A stretch of DNA of 64,000 bases from Nocardia goodfellowii (GCF_017875645.1 NZ_JAGGMR010000001.1:6820001-6884000), one strand, 5' to 3'; shown: positions 19,419 through 28,623, counted from the first letter of the stretch. Made by a program: numbers and translations. Notes: generated by a model from the letters alone, not told the origin.

Positions 19419-20198
19419 ATGGCTGCCAAGACAACGCTCTTCCGGGCGCTACACCACCGAGACCGGCCGCTGGTCCTGCCCAACGCGTGGGACTACGCCT
19501 CCGCCGCGTTGCTCGCCGCCGAGGGTTTTCCGGCGGTCGGCACCACCAGTCTCGGCGTGGCGGCCGCCGCCGGGCTGCCCGACGGCACCGGCGTCACCCG
19601 TGCCAAAACCTTGTTGCTGGCAACACGTCTCACACAGTTGACCGTTCCGGTCACCGTCGATATCGAGGGCGGGTTCAGCGACGATCCCGCCGCGGTCGCC
19701 GAATTCGCCTGGCAGCTGGCCGAACTCGGAATCGCCGGGGTCAATCTGGAGGACGGCCGTTCGGACGCCGCACTCGCAGATCCCGGTCATCAGGCGGAGT
19801 TGATCAGGGCGATCAAGGGCCGCGCACCCGAGTTGTTCGTCAACGCGCGCGTCGATACCCACTGGCTGGGCCTCGACCACGATTCCACCCTGACCCGCGT
19901 CGCCCGGTATGAAAAGTCCGGCGCGGACGGCATTTTCGTGCCCGGACTGGCCGAACCGGAGCAGATCCGTACCGTGGTCGGTGCGACCGGACTTCCGGTC
20001 AACGTCCTCTACCTCAGCACCGGTCCCTCGGTCGCCGAACTCGCCGCCTTGGGCGTGCGGCGCGTCAGCACCGGTTCTCTGCTCTACCGTGCCGCTCTCG
20101 CCGCGACCCTCGACACAGCGCGCGGAGTCCGCGACGGAACGGCGATAGCAGGCGGAATCCCGACCTATCAGGAGGTCCAGGCACAAACACCGTCGTAG
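19419..20198 (+). CDS. isocitrate lyase / PEP mutase family protein
   Basis: 259 residues, a complete (beta/alpha)8 barrel of the PEP mutase-like kind. Motifs are [29 protein letters not shown] (metal-binding Asp), GVNLEDG (second acidic metal ligand), FVNARVDT and a final ALGVRRVSTGS. The KKCGH-type Cys loop of true isocitrate lyase is absent. A C-C or P-C bond lyase acting on a small oxo-acid, such as oxaloacetate or a 2-methylisocitrate-like substrate, is expected; the exact substrate is unknown. ATG 19419 is preceded by AAAAGG within the end of the P450-like gene. Confidence 0.85.
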   Translation: MAAKTTLFRALHHRDRPLVLPNAWDYASAALLAAEGFPAVGTTSLGVAAAAGLPDGTGVTRAKTLLLATRLTQLTVPVTVDIEGGFSDDPAAVAEFAWQLAELGIAGVNLEDGRSDAALADPGHQAELIRAIKGRAPELFVNARVDTHWLGLDHDSTLTRVARYEKSGADGIFVPGLAEPEQIRTVVGATGLPVNVLYLSTGPSVAELAALGVRRVSTGSLLYRAALAATLDTARGVRDGTAIAGGIPTYQEVQAQTPS

Positions 20199-20325
20199 TG
20201 AGTGGCGCGCCCGAATTGCTGAAAATGCCCCGCTGTCCGGCGCGGAGCCGCGGCATCCGGTCCCGTTCCAGTAATCTCGAATTCGGTTCGCGTGCAGGGG
20301 ACGCGTCCGCGACGGGAGGACAGGT

Positions 20326-20943
20326 ATGCGACTGGTCTTGGTGGGACCGCCCGGCGCGGGCAAGGGGACACAGGCCCAAATCCTTTGCGAGCGCCTGGAT
20401 ATTCCGCAAATTTCGACCGGGGACATGCTGCGCGCCGCTCAGGCGGCCGGTGCGCTTCCCGAGCATTTGGCGCGGCAGATGTCCGAGGGCGGGTTGCTTC
20501 CGGACGCGGTGGTGCTCGAGCTCATCGGTAAGCGTCTGACCGAGGCGGATTGCCGATCCGGGTTCTTGCTGGACGGCTTTCCGCGCACCGAGGCGCAGGC
20601 CACCGGACTCGATGACATTCTCGCCAAGCAGGGCGCCGCACTGGATGTGGTGGTCGCGCTCGAAGTACCGGCGGAGCAGTTGATCGACCGTGCCGTGCAC
20701 CGCCGCGTGGACAAGCGCACCGGAAAGATCTACCACCTGAAATCGAATCCACCGCCGGAGGACGCCGAGCTGGAACACCGCTCCGACGATCACGAAGACG
20801 TGGTGCGGCAACGGATCGAGCACTACGCGGCGATGACGGCGGAGTTGCTGCCCTTCTATGCGGAACGCGGACTGCTGCGGCGCGTGGACGGAGTGGGCGA
20901 GGTGGCTTCGGTGGCGGAGCGGGTGCGCGCAGCGCTGTCCTGA
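20326..20943 (+). CDS. adenylate kinase (probably a second, stand-alone copy)
   Basis: 205 residues that interconvert AMP + ATP and 2 ADP. P-loop GPPGAGKGTQAQ lies at residues ~8-19, the AMP-binding ISTGDMLR follows, then LLDGFPRT and a short LID (HRRVDKRTGKIYHLKSNPPP) without Zn-binding cysteines. ATG 20326 follows GGAGGACAGGT. The housekeeping adk of actinobacteria sits with secY and map in the ribosomal protein cluster. This isolated gene with a shortened LID is therefore probably a paralogue, although the other copy is outside the window. The transcript may end near the weak GC-rich hairpin at 20949-20964. Confidence 0.92.
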   Translation: MRLVLVGPPGAGKGTQAQILCERLDIPQISTGDMLRAAQAAGALPEHLARQMSEGGLLPDAVVLELIGKRLTEADCRSGFLLDGFPRTEAQATGLDDILAKQGAALDVVVALEVPAEQLIDRAVHRRVDKRTGKIYHLKSNPPPEDAELEHRSDDHEDVVRQRIEHYAAMTAELLPFYAERGLLRRVDGVGEVASVAERVRAALS

Positions 20944-21012
20944 CAATCGCCCCCGGTCCGGGGCACGGCGTGCCGGAACCGGATACCGCTGAGGCCGTGG
21001 GTTAATGAGCGA

Positions 21013-22182
21013 ATGGTGATTCGCTGGATTGTTGCCTTACTCGGGCTGGCACTGGCTGCGCTGCTCGCGGTAATCACGTTCGTGATCAGCTGGGCAGCGA
21101 TTCCACCACGACTTATTCCGCTTTCACTGCTGGTCAGCAATGGGGGACTGTATGTGATTCCGGCGGCGCTGCTCGGGCTCGGCATCGCCGCGATCCTGCG
21201 GCAGCAACGCAATGCCACTCTCTTGCGAATACTCGGCAAGATAGTCGGAATCGTCTGCGTCACAGCGACGGTCGCCGCGTGTTTCCCGCTGGTCGCGTCA
21301 TGGCGCGAAGCACATCGGCGCGGTGCGGACTTGTCGGTGCTGGATTACCTCACCGGCGGATCGAATACCGGTGCGCCGATGGCGGCGATGTCGACCACCT
21401 ACGCCACCGTCGACGGCACGAATCTGCTGCTGGATCCGAAACTTCCGTCCAGTGCGGCGGCGAGCCCGCGGCCCGCGGTGGTGTGGGTGCACGGCGGCGG
21501 ATGGTCCGACGGCGACCGCGGTGAGGCGCCCGAATGGCATCGCTGGTTGAACGACAAAGGGTATGCCGTCTTCGCGATCGAGTACCGGCTGGCGCCGCCA
21601 CCGCGCTGGAATCAGGCGCCCGGTGATGTGAAGTGCGCGGTGGGCTGGATCAAACTCCACGCCCGCGAATTCGGAGTAGATCCGGAGCGAATAATGCTGG
21701 CAGGCGGTTCCGCGGGCGGGAATCTCGCGTTGCTGGGCGCCTACGGCGACGATCGGGTGGCACCGAGCTGTCCGGCGGGCGACACGTCGGTGCGCGCGGT
21801 CGCGGCGTTCTACCCGCCGAACGACCTGGCGCTCGGCTACCACAACTCCGGCGACCCCGAATACGCGCGAAAGGTGTTGCGGGACTACGTCGGCGGGACA
21901 CCCGAGGAGTTCCCGGACCGGTATGCGGCAGCCTCGCCGATCACCTACGCCCGGCCGGGCGTCCCGCCGACGCTGCTGCTGCACGGAACCCGGGACCACG
22001 TGGTCGCGTACGAGCAGTCCGAGCTACTGGCGGCGAAGCTCGAAACCGCTGGCGTGCAGCATGATCTGCTGCCCATCCCCTACGGTGAGCATGCCTTCGA
22101 CCTCAGCTGGGGCGACTGGGGCGCGCAGCTCTCGCGGGAAGTGTTCGCCCGATTTCTCGACCGCCACTTTCCCGCTTCCTGA
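21013..22182 (+). CDS. membrane-anchored alpha/beta hydrolase (HSL-family esterase/lipase)
   Basis: 389 residues. The first ~100 contain about three hydrophobic segments (IRWIVALLGLALAALLAVIT, YVIPAALLGLGIAAIL, IVGIVCVTATVAACF) that anchor it in the membrane. The catalytic domain has the oxyanion motif HGGGW, nucleophile elbow GGSAGGN, a late LLHGTRDHVVAYEQ carrying the Asp, and GEHAFD with the His. These fit HSL/BD-FAE type esterases acting on short acyl esters or lipids, with the active domain probably outside the membrane. It has its own start (ATG 21013) 69 bases after adk and ends five bases before a convergent gene. Confidence 0.88.
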   Translation: MVIRWIVALLGLALAALLAVITFVISWAAIPPRLIPLSLLVSNGGLYVIPAALLGLGIAAILRQQRNATLLRILGKIVGIVCVTATVAACFPLVASWREAHRRGADLSVLDYLTGGSNTGAPMAAMSTTYATVDGTNLLLDPKLPSSAAASPRPAVVWVHGGGWSDGDRGEAPEWHRWLNDKGYAVFAIEYRLAPPPRWNQAPGDVKCAVGWIKLHAREFGVDPERIMLAGGSAGGNLALLGAYGDDRVAPSCPAGDTSVRAVAAFYPPNDLALGYHNSGDPEYARKVLRDYVGGTPEEFPDRYAAASPITYARPGVPPTLLLHGTRDHVVAYEQSELLAAKLETAGVQHDLLPIPYGEHAFDLSWGDWGAQLSREVFARFLDRHFPAS

Positions 22183-22187
22183 CCCGC

Positions 22188-22676
22188 TCACTTGCGCACG
22201 ACGCGCTCGCCCTGACCCGGCTTCCAGATCGTGATGGCGAGTTTGTCGTCGCCGATCTCGACACACGAGGCCCCGGTGAGGTCGGCGATGTAGAAGTGGT
22301 CGAACTCCATGCCGCGGATATCGAATCCCGATTCCTCGAACAACTCCTGGGCGAAGCGGGCGTGCACCTCCTTGTCCGGCAGATCGGTGACGGTGCCGAA
22401 GAGTTTCGCGTCACCGTCACCGACCATGGTGTCGACAGTGGCGGTGTGCAGGCAGAACCGGGGGTCCCGGGCCAGGTCCTTGAACTTGGTCGTATTCGGC
22501 ATGCCCGCGAGCACCAGCGTGCCCTCGAAGACGCGAGGTTCGATCGGGCTGATGCGCGGGGAACCGTCGGCGCGCACGGTGCCGAGCATGCACAGATTGC
22601 CGGTCGCCTTGTGCCGGCGGTTGAACACGGTCGCGATTTTCGGTGCTTCCTGGGTGAACTCGCTCCAAAGGGTCAT
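22188..22676 (-). CDS. pyridoxamine 5'-phosphate oxidase-like split-barrel flavoprotein
   Basis: 162 residues from ATG 22676. GNLCMLGTVRADGSPRISPIEP and LVLAGMPNTTKFKDLARDPRF are the hallmark strands of the PPOX/FDOR fold, which binds FMN or F420 between subunits. PHTAT-like (CLHTATVD) follows. Actinobacterial members reduce or oxidise varied substrates with F420, heme or biliverdin; the cofactor here is undetermined. It is divergent from the WYL regulator at 22739 across a 62-base gap, so that regulator is the obvious candidate controller. Confidence 0.82.
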   Translation of the reverse strand: MTLWSEFTQEAPKIATVFNRRHKATGNLCMLGTVRADGSPRISPIEPRVFEGTLVLAGMPNTTKFKDLARDPRFCLHTATVDTMVGDGDAKLFGTVTDLPDKEVHARFAQELFEESGFDIRGMEFDHFYIADLTGASCVEIGDDKLAITIWKPGQGERVVRK

Positions 22677-22738
22677 ACCACCGACAGTACGAGCCATCCT
22701 TGCCATCTTCTGTCAGGTTTTCTGGTTAGTGTCGGACC

Positions 22739-23710
22739 ATGCGTGCGAGCCGACTGGTCCAGTTACTGCTGCTGTTGCAGACCCGCGGCGGCCGGGCCAC
22801 CGCGCCGCAGCTGGCCGAGGCGCTGGAGGTCTCGGTCCGGACGGTGTATCGCGACGTCGAAGCGCTGTCGGAGGCGGGCGTTCCGGTGTACAGCGAACCC
22901 GGCCGGTCGGGCGGCATCCGGCTGGTCGACGGCTACCGCACCCGGTTGACCGGTTTGACCTCGGAAGAAGCCGACGCGGTGCTGCTCGCCGGGCTGCCCG
23001 GGGCGGCGGCCGACCTCGGGCTCGGCACGGTGCTGGCCACCGCGCAACTCAAAGTGCTCGCCGCGCTGCCGCCGGAATTGCGGGGGCGGGCCACCCGGGT
23101 CGCCGAACGCGTGCACATCGATGTGCCCGGCTGGTTCCATCGGCCCGATGAGACGCCGACGTTGGCCGTCATCGCCGACGCGCTGTGGCACGACCGCAGG
23201 TTACAAGTGCGCTATGGGCGCAAGGATCGCGAAGTCGACCGCCGGCTGGATCCGCTCGGACTGGTACTGAAAGCCGGCACCTGGTACCTCGTGGCCCGGC
23301 ACCGCGCCGACATCCGCGCCTATCGGGTGAGCCGGATCGTCACGGCCGAACAGATCGAGGAAACATTCACTCGCCCAGAGCATTTCGATTTGGCCGCGCA
23401 TTGGGTGGAGGCACAGGAGGAGTTCGCGCAATCCATGCTGCGTGTGCGGGCGCACTGCCGTATCCGGGCCGATCAGGTCCGGCTACTCCGGTTGAGTTTC
23501 GAACCGGCCGCCGTCACCGCGGCCATGGCTTCGATGAGCGAACCGGACGCGCAGGGCTGGGTGCGGGTGGATCTCGCGTCGGAGTCGTATCCGGTGCTGT
23601 TGCACAGCATCCTGCCGCTCGGCGCGGGCGCGGAAATCCTCGATCCGCCGGAACTACGGGCTCAACTCGCCGCGATCGTGTCCGCCATGGCGGACAACTA
23701 CCGTAGCTAG
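22739..23710 (+). CDS. WYL-domain helix-turn-helix transcriptional regulator (YafY-like)
   Basis: 323 residues. The N-terminal HTH (ATAPQLAEALEVSVRTVYRDVEAL) is followed by the GVPVYSEPGRSGGIRLVDGY wing and a WYL domain (GLVLKAGTWYLVARH, then IRAYRVSRI). WYL domains bind small ligands or nucleic acid fragments. It shares a short intergenic region with the divergent PPOX gene and probably regulates it. It is 64 bases upstream of a second, diverged WYL gene. Confidence 0.88.
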   Translation: MRASRLVQLLLLLQTRGGRATAPQLAEALEVSVRTVYRDVEALSEAGVPVYSEPGRSGGIRLVDGYRTRLTGLTSEEADAVLLAGLPGAAADLGLGTVLATAQLKVLAALPPELRGRATRVAERVHIDVPGWFHRPDETPTLAVIADALWHDRRLQVRYGRKDREVDRRLDPLGLVLKAGTWYLVARHRADIRAYRVSRIVTAEQIEETFTRPEHFDLAAHWVEAQEEFAQSMLRVRAHCRIRADQVRLLRLSFEPAAVTAAMASMSEPDAQGWVRVDLASESYPVLLHSILPLGAGAEILDPPELRAQLAAIVSAMADNYRS

Positions 23711-23774
23711 CGCGCACGCGACGAGGTAGCTATTAGGACAGAGCCGTTCCTAAGCATCTGGCATTCTCGAAGTC

Positions 23775-24740
23775 ATGTTGGAAACCTCGGCGCGACTACT
23801 CAAGCTGCTGGCGCTGCTGCAGACCCATCGCGATTGGACCGGCACCGAGCTCTCCGAACGCCTGGGCGTCACGGGCCGCACGGTCCGCCGGGATGTGGAG
23901 CGGCTGCGGGAACTGGGTTATCCCGTGCACGCCAATCAGGGCACGGCCGGTTACCGGCTGGGTGCGGGCGCGGCGCTACCACCGCTGTTGCTCGACGACG
24001 AGGAGGCCGTGGCCGTCGCGGTGAGCCTGCGCAGCGCGTCCGACGGCAGTGTCGCCGGTGTCGAGGAGGCGTCGGTGCGGGCGCTGAGCAAGTTGGAGCA
24101 GGTACTGCCGCCTCGGTTGCGGCATCGGGTCCGCACGCTCCGGGGCGCGACGGTCCGGGTCGGCAGCCCGCGGCCCACAGTCGAGCCGGACACGCTGATG
24201 GCCATCGCCGAGGCCTGCCAGCGCCGGGAACAGTTGCGTTTCGACTATCGCGCCCACGGCGGGTCCGACAGCATCCGAAAAGTGGAGCCGCACAGCCTGG
24301 TTCACTTCAGCAGACACTGGTATCTGGTGGCCTGGGATGTCGACCGCGGTGATTGGCGCACGTTCCGGGTGGACCGGCTCACTCCACGGATCCCGACCGG
24401 ACCCCGTTTCACGCCGCGCGAACTACCGGAACCCGATGTGGCGACCTACCTTTCGCGGCAACTGTCCGTGCGCACCTGGCCGTATCAGGCGACGGTACTG
24501 CTGCACGTCGGCGCCGACACCGCCAGCGCGCGGGTGTGGCCCGGGATGGGCGTGGTCGAAGCGGTCGACGAACACAGCTGCCATGTGCATGTCGGTGCGG
24601 ACACTCCCGAAGCCCTGGTCTGGATGATCACTTCCTTCGACCTCGATTTCACTCTGCTCACCGGCCCGCCCGAACTCGCCGCGGCCCTGCGCAAGCAAGC
24701 CCAGCGCTGTTCGAACTCGGTGCGCGAGTTTCCCCGGTAA
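23775..24740 (+). CDS. second WYL-domain transcriptional regulator
   Basis: 321 residues with the same architecture as its upstream neighbour: HTH (WTGTELSERLGVTGRTVRRDVERL), wing (YPVHANQGTAGYRLGAG), WYL core (HSLVHFSRHWYLVAWD) and a C-terminal WCX segment. The sequence is well diverged from the 22739 gene, so it is not a recent duplication. ATG 23775; the two may be co-transcribed. The target is unknown; the next gene downstream (Clp-N) is only 83 bases away on the same strand. Confidence 0.86.
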   Translation: MLETSARLLKLLALLQTHRDWTGTELSERLGVTGRTVRRDVERLRELGYPVHANQGTAGYRLGAGAALPPLLLDDEEAVAVAVSLRSASDGSVAGVEEASVRALSKLEQVLPPRLRHRVRTLRGATVRVGSPRPTVEPDTLMAIAEACQRREQLRFDYRAHGGSDSIRKVEPHSLVHFSRHWYLVAWDVDRGDWRTFRVDRLTPRIPTGPRFTPRELPEPDVATYLSRQLSVRTWPYQATVLLHVGADTASARVWPGMGVVEAVDEHSCHVHVGADTPEALVWMITSFDLDFTLLTGPPELAAALRKQAQRCSNSVREFPR

Positions 24741-24823
24741 CTCTCGCGTCGCTGAATCCGGGGGCGGTGAAACAGATCCGCACTACGATGGAACCGCCGA
24801 CAGCTTCCGGATTGGGAGGCGCA

Positions 24824-25483
24824 GTGTTCGAGAAATTCACCGACCGGGCTCGCCGGGTGGTCGTGCTCGCCCAGGAAGAGGCGCGGGCGCTGAACCATCA
24901 CTTCATCGGGGCCGAACATCTCCTGGTCGCGGTGCTGCGGGAAGCGGAATCCGAAGCGGACGCACCGACCGCGAAATCGCTTGCTCAGCACGGTTTCACG
25001 CCATCCGAGGCGATCGAGCGGGTGGGGCTGACTCCGGACGCCGGCACCGCTCCCGCACCGCAGTTCCTGCCCTTCACCGAGGGCGCCAAGGAGGCATTGC
25101 AGGCCGCGCTTCGGGAGTCACTTGCTTTGGGACACACCGCGATCACACCGGACCACGTCCTGCTGGGCGTCATCCGCAGCGAAGCCGCACACGCCGACTC
25201 CCCCGCCGCCGCGGCCGTCACCGCGCTCGGCCTCACGGCCGAGGACCTGCGTCATCCCCCCGCACCGAGCCCGCTGCGACTCGCACCGCTGGTCCGCACC
25301 GCGCTGCTGCACGCGCACACCGAGGCCCAGCGGGCGGGCAGCGAGGTCGTGGGCACCGAGCACATGCTGCTCGGGCTGCTCGACGCGGACCCGGCGCTGG
25401 CCCAACGCGTCTTCGGGGCACTGGGCGTGCCGACCGAGGAGGTCACGGCGAAGGTGCGCGGCGCCGTCAGCGGCACCGACTAA
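24824..25483 (+). CDS. Clp N-terminal (Clp-R) repeat protein without ATPase domain
   Basis: 219 residues from GTG 24824 with GGAGG just upstream. It opens VFEKFTDRARRVVVLAQEEAR, almost the start of ClpC. An in-frame ATG 36 bases earlier is possible but lacks homology. Three Clp-N-like repeats can be read: residues ~1-70, ~80-150 (PFTEGAKEALQAALRESLAL) and ~155-215 (LVRTALLHAHTEAQRAGS). No AAA+ module follows. Such proteins may act as adaptors or anti-adaptors for ClpC1, or bind phospho-arginine or antibiotics targeting ClpC1. The stop overlaps a convergent gene by four bases. Confidence 0.85.
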   Translation: MFEKFTDRARRVVVLAQEEARALNHHFIGAEHLLVAVLREAESEADAPTAKSLAQHGFTPSEAIERVGLTPDAGTAPAPQFLPFTEGAKEALQAALRESLALGHTAITPDHVLLGVIRSEAAHADSPAAAAVTALGLTAEDLRHPPAPSPLRLAPLVRTALLHAHTEAQRAGSEVVGTEHMLLGLLDADPALAQRVFGALGVPTEEVTAKVRGAVSGTD

Positions 25484-26580
25484 GGCGTCCAGTCCAGGAC
25501 GGGCGCCATCGCCTTCACCTGCACGGAGGCCGGTATCAGCCGAATCGCCAGGTCGCGCAACGCGACCAGGGGCGGCCACGACAGCTGCGCCACCGCACCC
25601 GCCCGATTCGAGCGGGCAGCGATCATTTGGGTGCGGGGCCGGCGCAGTCGGTCGTAACCGCGCAGATCGCCGTCCTCCCGCAGCACCCTGGCGAGCACCA
25701 CCGCATCCTCCAAGGCCTGGCAGCCACCCTGCCCGAGGTTCGGGGTCATGGCGTGCGCGGCATCGCCGAGCAGCGCGATCCGTCCGGCGACGAAGGTTCG
25801 CAACGGCGGCAAAGAGTAGAGGTCGTTTCGCAGGACCGCGGATTCCCGCGCCGCAGCGAGCAGGCCGGGGATCGGCGCGTGCCAGGCCCCGAACCGGCGT
25901 TTCAACTCCGCCAGCCCGCCGGTCTCGGTGCCCGCGGGCAGGTTCGCGGTGGCGTAGGCATAGACACGCCCGTCGACCAGTGGCGCGAATCCGAATCGTT
26001 CACCGCGGCCCCAGGTTTCCCCCAGCTCGGTCATCGGCTCGGCAGGTGTGAGCACCAGACGCCAGGCGGTCGCACCGGCGTATTTCGGGGCGATCTCGCC
26101 GCACACCGCACGCCGGACCACGCTGTTGATCCCGTCCGCGCCGACAACCAGATCACCGGTGGCAGTGCCCGCGGCATGCTCGACACTGCCGTCCGTCCTC
26201 GCTTCGAGCACCGAAATACCTGTCCGCACAACGTGTTCCGGGAGGGCACTGCGCAAGATGGCGACCAGGTCGGCGCGATGCAACAGGATCGGCAAGCCGT
26301 AGCGATCTCGAACAGCGGCGGTGTCCGGGCGGGTGAGCCAGCGGCCCGCGCTGTCGCGGAGCCCGACCGCGCCGTGCTCTCGGGCATGCGCGCGGACCTC
26401 GTCACCGAGACCGAGCGCGTCCAAGGCCCGCAGCGCGTTGGGGAACAGGGACAACCCCGCGCCGATCTCGGTGATCCGCGGCGCTCGCTCCAGTACTTCG
26501 ACATCCCAGCCCTGCCGGTGGAAGGCGACCGCGGTGGCCAGACCACCGATACCGCCGCCGACGACGATCACTTTCGACAT
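25480..26580 (-). CDS. FAD-dependent monooxygenase (salicylate/kynurenine hydroxylase-like)
   Basis: 366 residues. The N-terminal VIVVGGGIGGLATAVAFHRQG is the FAD dinucleotide fold, LVVGADGINSVVRR is the DG motif that contacts FAD and NAD(P)H, and IALLGDAAHAMTPNLGQGGCQALEDA is the GD motif. These define group A aromatic hydroxylases. Start ATG 26580 is supported by GGGAG five bases upstream; a GTG two codons earlier is open but less well placed. The substrate cannot be told; neighbours do not suggest a pathway. Confidence 0.9.
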   Translation of the reverse strand: MSKVIVVGGGIGGLATAVAFHRQGWDVEVLERAPRITEIGAGLSLFPNALRALDALGLGDEVRAHAREHGAVGLRDSAGRWLTRPDTAAVRDRYGLPILLHRADLVAILRSALPEHVVRTGISVLEARTDGSVEHAAGTATGDLVVGADGINSVVRRAVCGEIAPKYAGATAWRLVLTPAEPMTELGETWGRGERFGFAPLVDGRVYAYATANLPAGTETGGLAELKRRFGAWHAPIPGLLAAARESAVLRNDLYSLPPLRTFVAGRIALLGDAAHAMTPNLGQGGCQALEDAVVLARVLREDGDLRGYDRLRRPRTQMIAARSNRAGAVAQLSWPPLVALRDLAIRLIPASVQVKAMAPVLDWTP

Positions 26581-26636
26581 GTCCACTCCCGCGCTCTGGG
26601 ACCATTCGGACCGAGAGTAGGCCGCGGACCCTCACT

Positions 26637-27098
26637 TCAGTGGCGCTCAGCGCGGATCAGCCGAGACGTAGACCAGCGCGAGATGCTCGGCAGAAACGTC
26701 AGTACCAGCAGCGTGCTGCTGAATGCCACGCCGAGCGATGACACTCGGAGGAAATCGAAGGTTACCGGAACCGAGTTGCCGACTCGAATGGTGATGATCG
26801 ACAACGCGAAGATGCCGACGCCACCCACTCCCAGCAGAACACGCGCAGGCTTCTTGCGCAGAAACATCCCGATCCCCCCGACCGCCAGCAGTAATCCGAA
26901 GACCCCGAGCAGCAGGTCTTCGGGAACGTAGGCGAAACCGCGTGGGGCACTCGGTGGGTCGTAGGTGCTGTCCAAGTCCAGCCGTAAGAGCATGGGCAGA
27001 TACCACAAAATGGTGAGCCCGCCGAGGAGGGCCAGGACGCCCGCGATGAACAGGGTGACCCCGAGTTCGGGTTTCCGATGGATCCGAGAGTCGATCAA
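26637..27098 (-). CDS. small integral membrane protein of unknown function
   Basis: 153 residues with four predicted membrane segments: LFIAGVLALLGGLTILWYLP, a segment near LLLGVFGLLLAVGGIGMFL, VLLGVGGVGIFALSIITI and LGVAFSSTLLVLTFL. The loop after segment 1 (~30 residues) is polar. I do not recognise a family. It lies 56 bases upstream of the monooxygenase on the same strand, so co-transcription is possible. A helical four-segment protein of this size could be a transporter subunit or membrane stress protein. Confidence 0.6.
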   Translation of the reverse strand: MIDSRIHRKPELGVTLFIAGVLALLGGLTILWYLPMLLRLDLDSTYDPPSAPRGFAYVPEDLLLGVFGLLLAVGGIGMFLRKKPARVLLGVGGVGIFALSIITIRVGNSVPVTFDFLRVSSLGVAFSSTLLVLTFLPSISRWSTSRLIRAERH

Positions 27099-27247
27099 CT
27101 ACTTCTCCAAACCAACTGTTCAGCACATGCCCTGGCGGGCTCGGCACAGAATCGAGACGGTGCCGATACTTCAGGCTACGCGGCGGCTCTGTCCAACAGT
27201 ATTGTTCGCTGGTCAATCCTGTGCCACACGTGGCCGAAGATGCTCAC

Positions 27248-28561
27248 TCAAAAGAACGTGTGGACGAGGTCGACGACCCGGGGGCGCGGTGCGTCGGCGT
27301 CGTCGATGACGGGGATGAGACGCCACTTGTCGAAGGCGGTACAGGGGTGGGACAGACCCAGGCGGACGACGGTGCCGACCGGCAGATCGTCGGCGGTGCC
27401 GTTCGGCAGGTCGAGGAAGGTGTGCTGATCGGCCAGTTTGACGACGGCCATCGGCTCCAGCGGGCGGTGAGCCTCGGAAAGCTGTTGCGCGACAATACGT
27501 TGCGGTACCGGGAGACCGGAGTCGTAGGGCACGTCGCGACGGCCCGCGTCCAGGAGCGCGAGCCGAGGCTCGGGCCGGGAGAGTGTGCGGGCCCAGGCGT
27601 GCATGGCGGCGCGCAGCGGGCGGGCGCTGCGGGCCTCGGTCAGCGGGGAGATGTTCGCGTACAAGCCGTCATCGTGGATGAGGTACGCGCCCGAGCGGAG
27701 CACGACGGTGGTCGGCACACCCTGTGCGCCCTGCTCGTCCGCGAGATCGGCCAGATGTTCGAGGACCAGGTCCTGGTACGAGCTGCCGCCCGCCGTGACG
27801 ATCGCGGCCTCCGGATAGCGGTCCGCGGCGGCGAGTTCGCCGTGCAGGCGGGCGATATCGTCCAGGTAACGCCGCAGGGACGCGATCGACTCGGGTGTCC
27901 GGTCACGGGCCAGGGCACCCTCGTAACCGCCCACCCCGGCCAGGGTGAGACGCTCGGAGCGCTCGATCGCGGCGGCGATGGCATGCCCCTCCGCCAGCGT
28001 GCGGGCTCCGGTGCGCGCGTGCGCGCCGCCGAGTTCCACGAGAACCCGGATCCGCTCGGTGCCGGGCACCGACCGCAGCTGCCGTTCCATCAGCTCGACC
28101 GTCGCGACGCTGTCGGCCCAGCAGACGAACTCGAACGACGGATCGCACGCCAATTCCGCCGCGATCCAACGCAATCCGAGTGGATCGACCAGCGCGTTGG
28201 CGAGCACGATGCGCCGCACCCCGAACGACCGCGCCACCTGCACCTGCCAGGGAGTCGCGAAGGTGATGCCCCAGCAGCCCGCCGCCAGCTGCTGTGCCCA
28301 CAGCCGCGGAGCCATGGTCGTCTTGCCGTGCGGGGCCAAGCGCACCCCGGCGGCGTCGGCCAACTCGCCCATGACGGCGAGGTTGTGGGTCATCGCCGAC
28401 CGGTCCAGCGTCAGCAGCGGTGTCTGGAAATCATCGAGATGTGGCTCCGCGTCGAGGAATTCGCGGGCCGTGCATCCCCAGGCGGACGCGGGGACGCTCT
28501 TGTGCTCCGGCCCGAGCACCCGATCCCCCAGCGCCGCCACCGCCTCGTCGTCGATTCGCAC
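27248..28561 (-). CDS. PLP-dependent amino acid deaminase / D-serine deaminase-like protein
   Basis: 437 residues, an alanine-racemase-fold (type III) PLP enzyme. The PLP lysine is in RLAPHGKTTMAPRLW near residue ~80. VLVELGGAHARTG and the C-terminal HPCTAFDKW (His and Cys, likely Zn ligands as in DSD1-type D-serine dehydratases) fit D-amino-acid deaminases. Expected reaction: removal of ammonia from D-Ser or D-Thr. GTG 28561 is preceded by AAAGGAG. It ends 149 bases from the next same-strand gene; I saw nothing in that gap. Confidence 0.85.
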   Translation of the reverse strand: MRIDDEAVAALGDRVLGPEHKSVPASAWGCTAREFLDAEPHLDDFQTPLLTLDRSAMTHNLAVMGELADAAGVRLAPHGKTTMAPRLWAQQLAAGCWGITFATPWQVQVARSFGVRRIVLANALVDPLGLRWIAAELACDPSFEFVCWADSVATVELMERQLRSVPGTERIRVLVELGGAHARTGARTLAEGHAIAAAIERSERLTLAGVGGYEGALARDRTPESIASLRRYLDDIARLHGELAAADRYPEAAIVTAGGSSYQDLVLEHLADLADEQGAQGVPTTVVLRSGAYLIHDDGLYANISPLTEARSARPLRAAMHAWARTLSRPEPRLALLDAGRRDVPYDSGLPVPQRIVAQQLSEAHRPLEPMAVVKLADQHTFLDLPNGTADDLPVGTVVRLGLSHPCTAFDKWRLIPVIDDADAPRPRVVDLVHTFF

Positions 28562-28623
28562 AACGCTCCTTTCGCCGGACTCGACCGAAGGTCACACCCT
28601 AGCGGGCAGGCTTCCGGCCCTGG

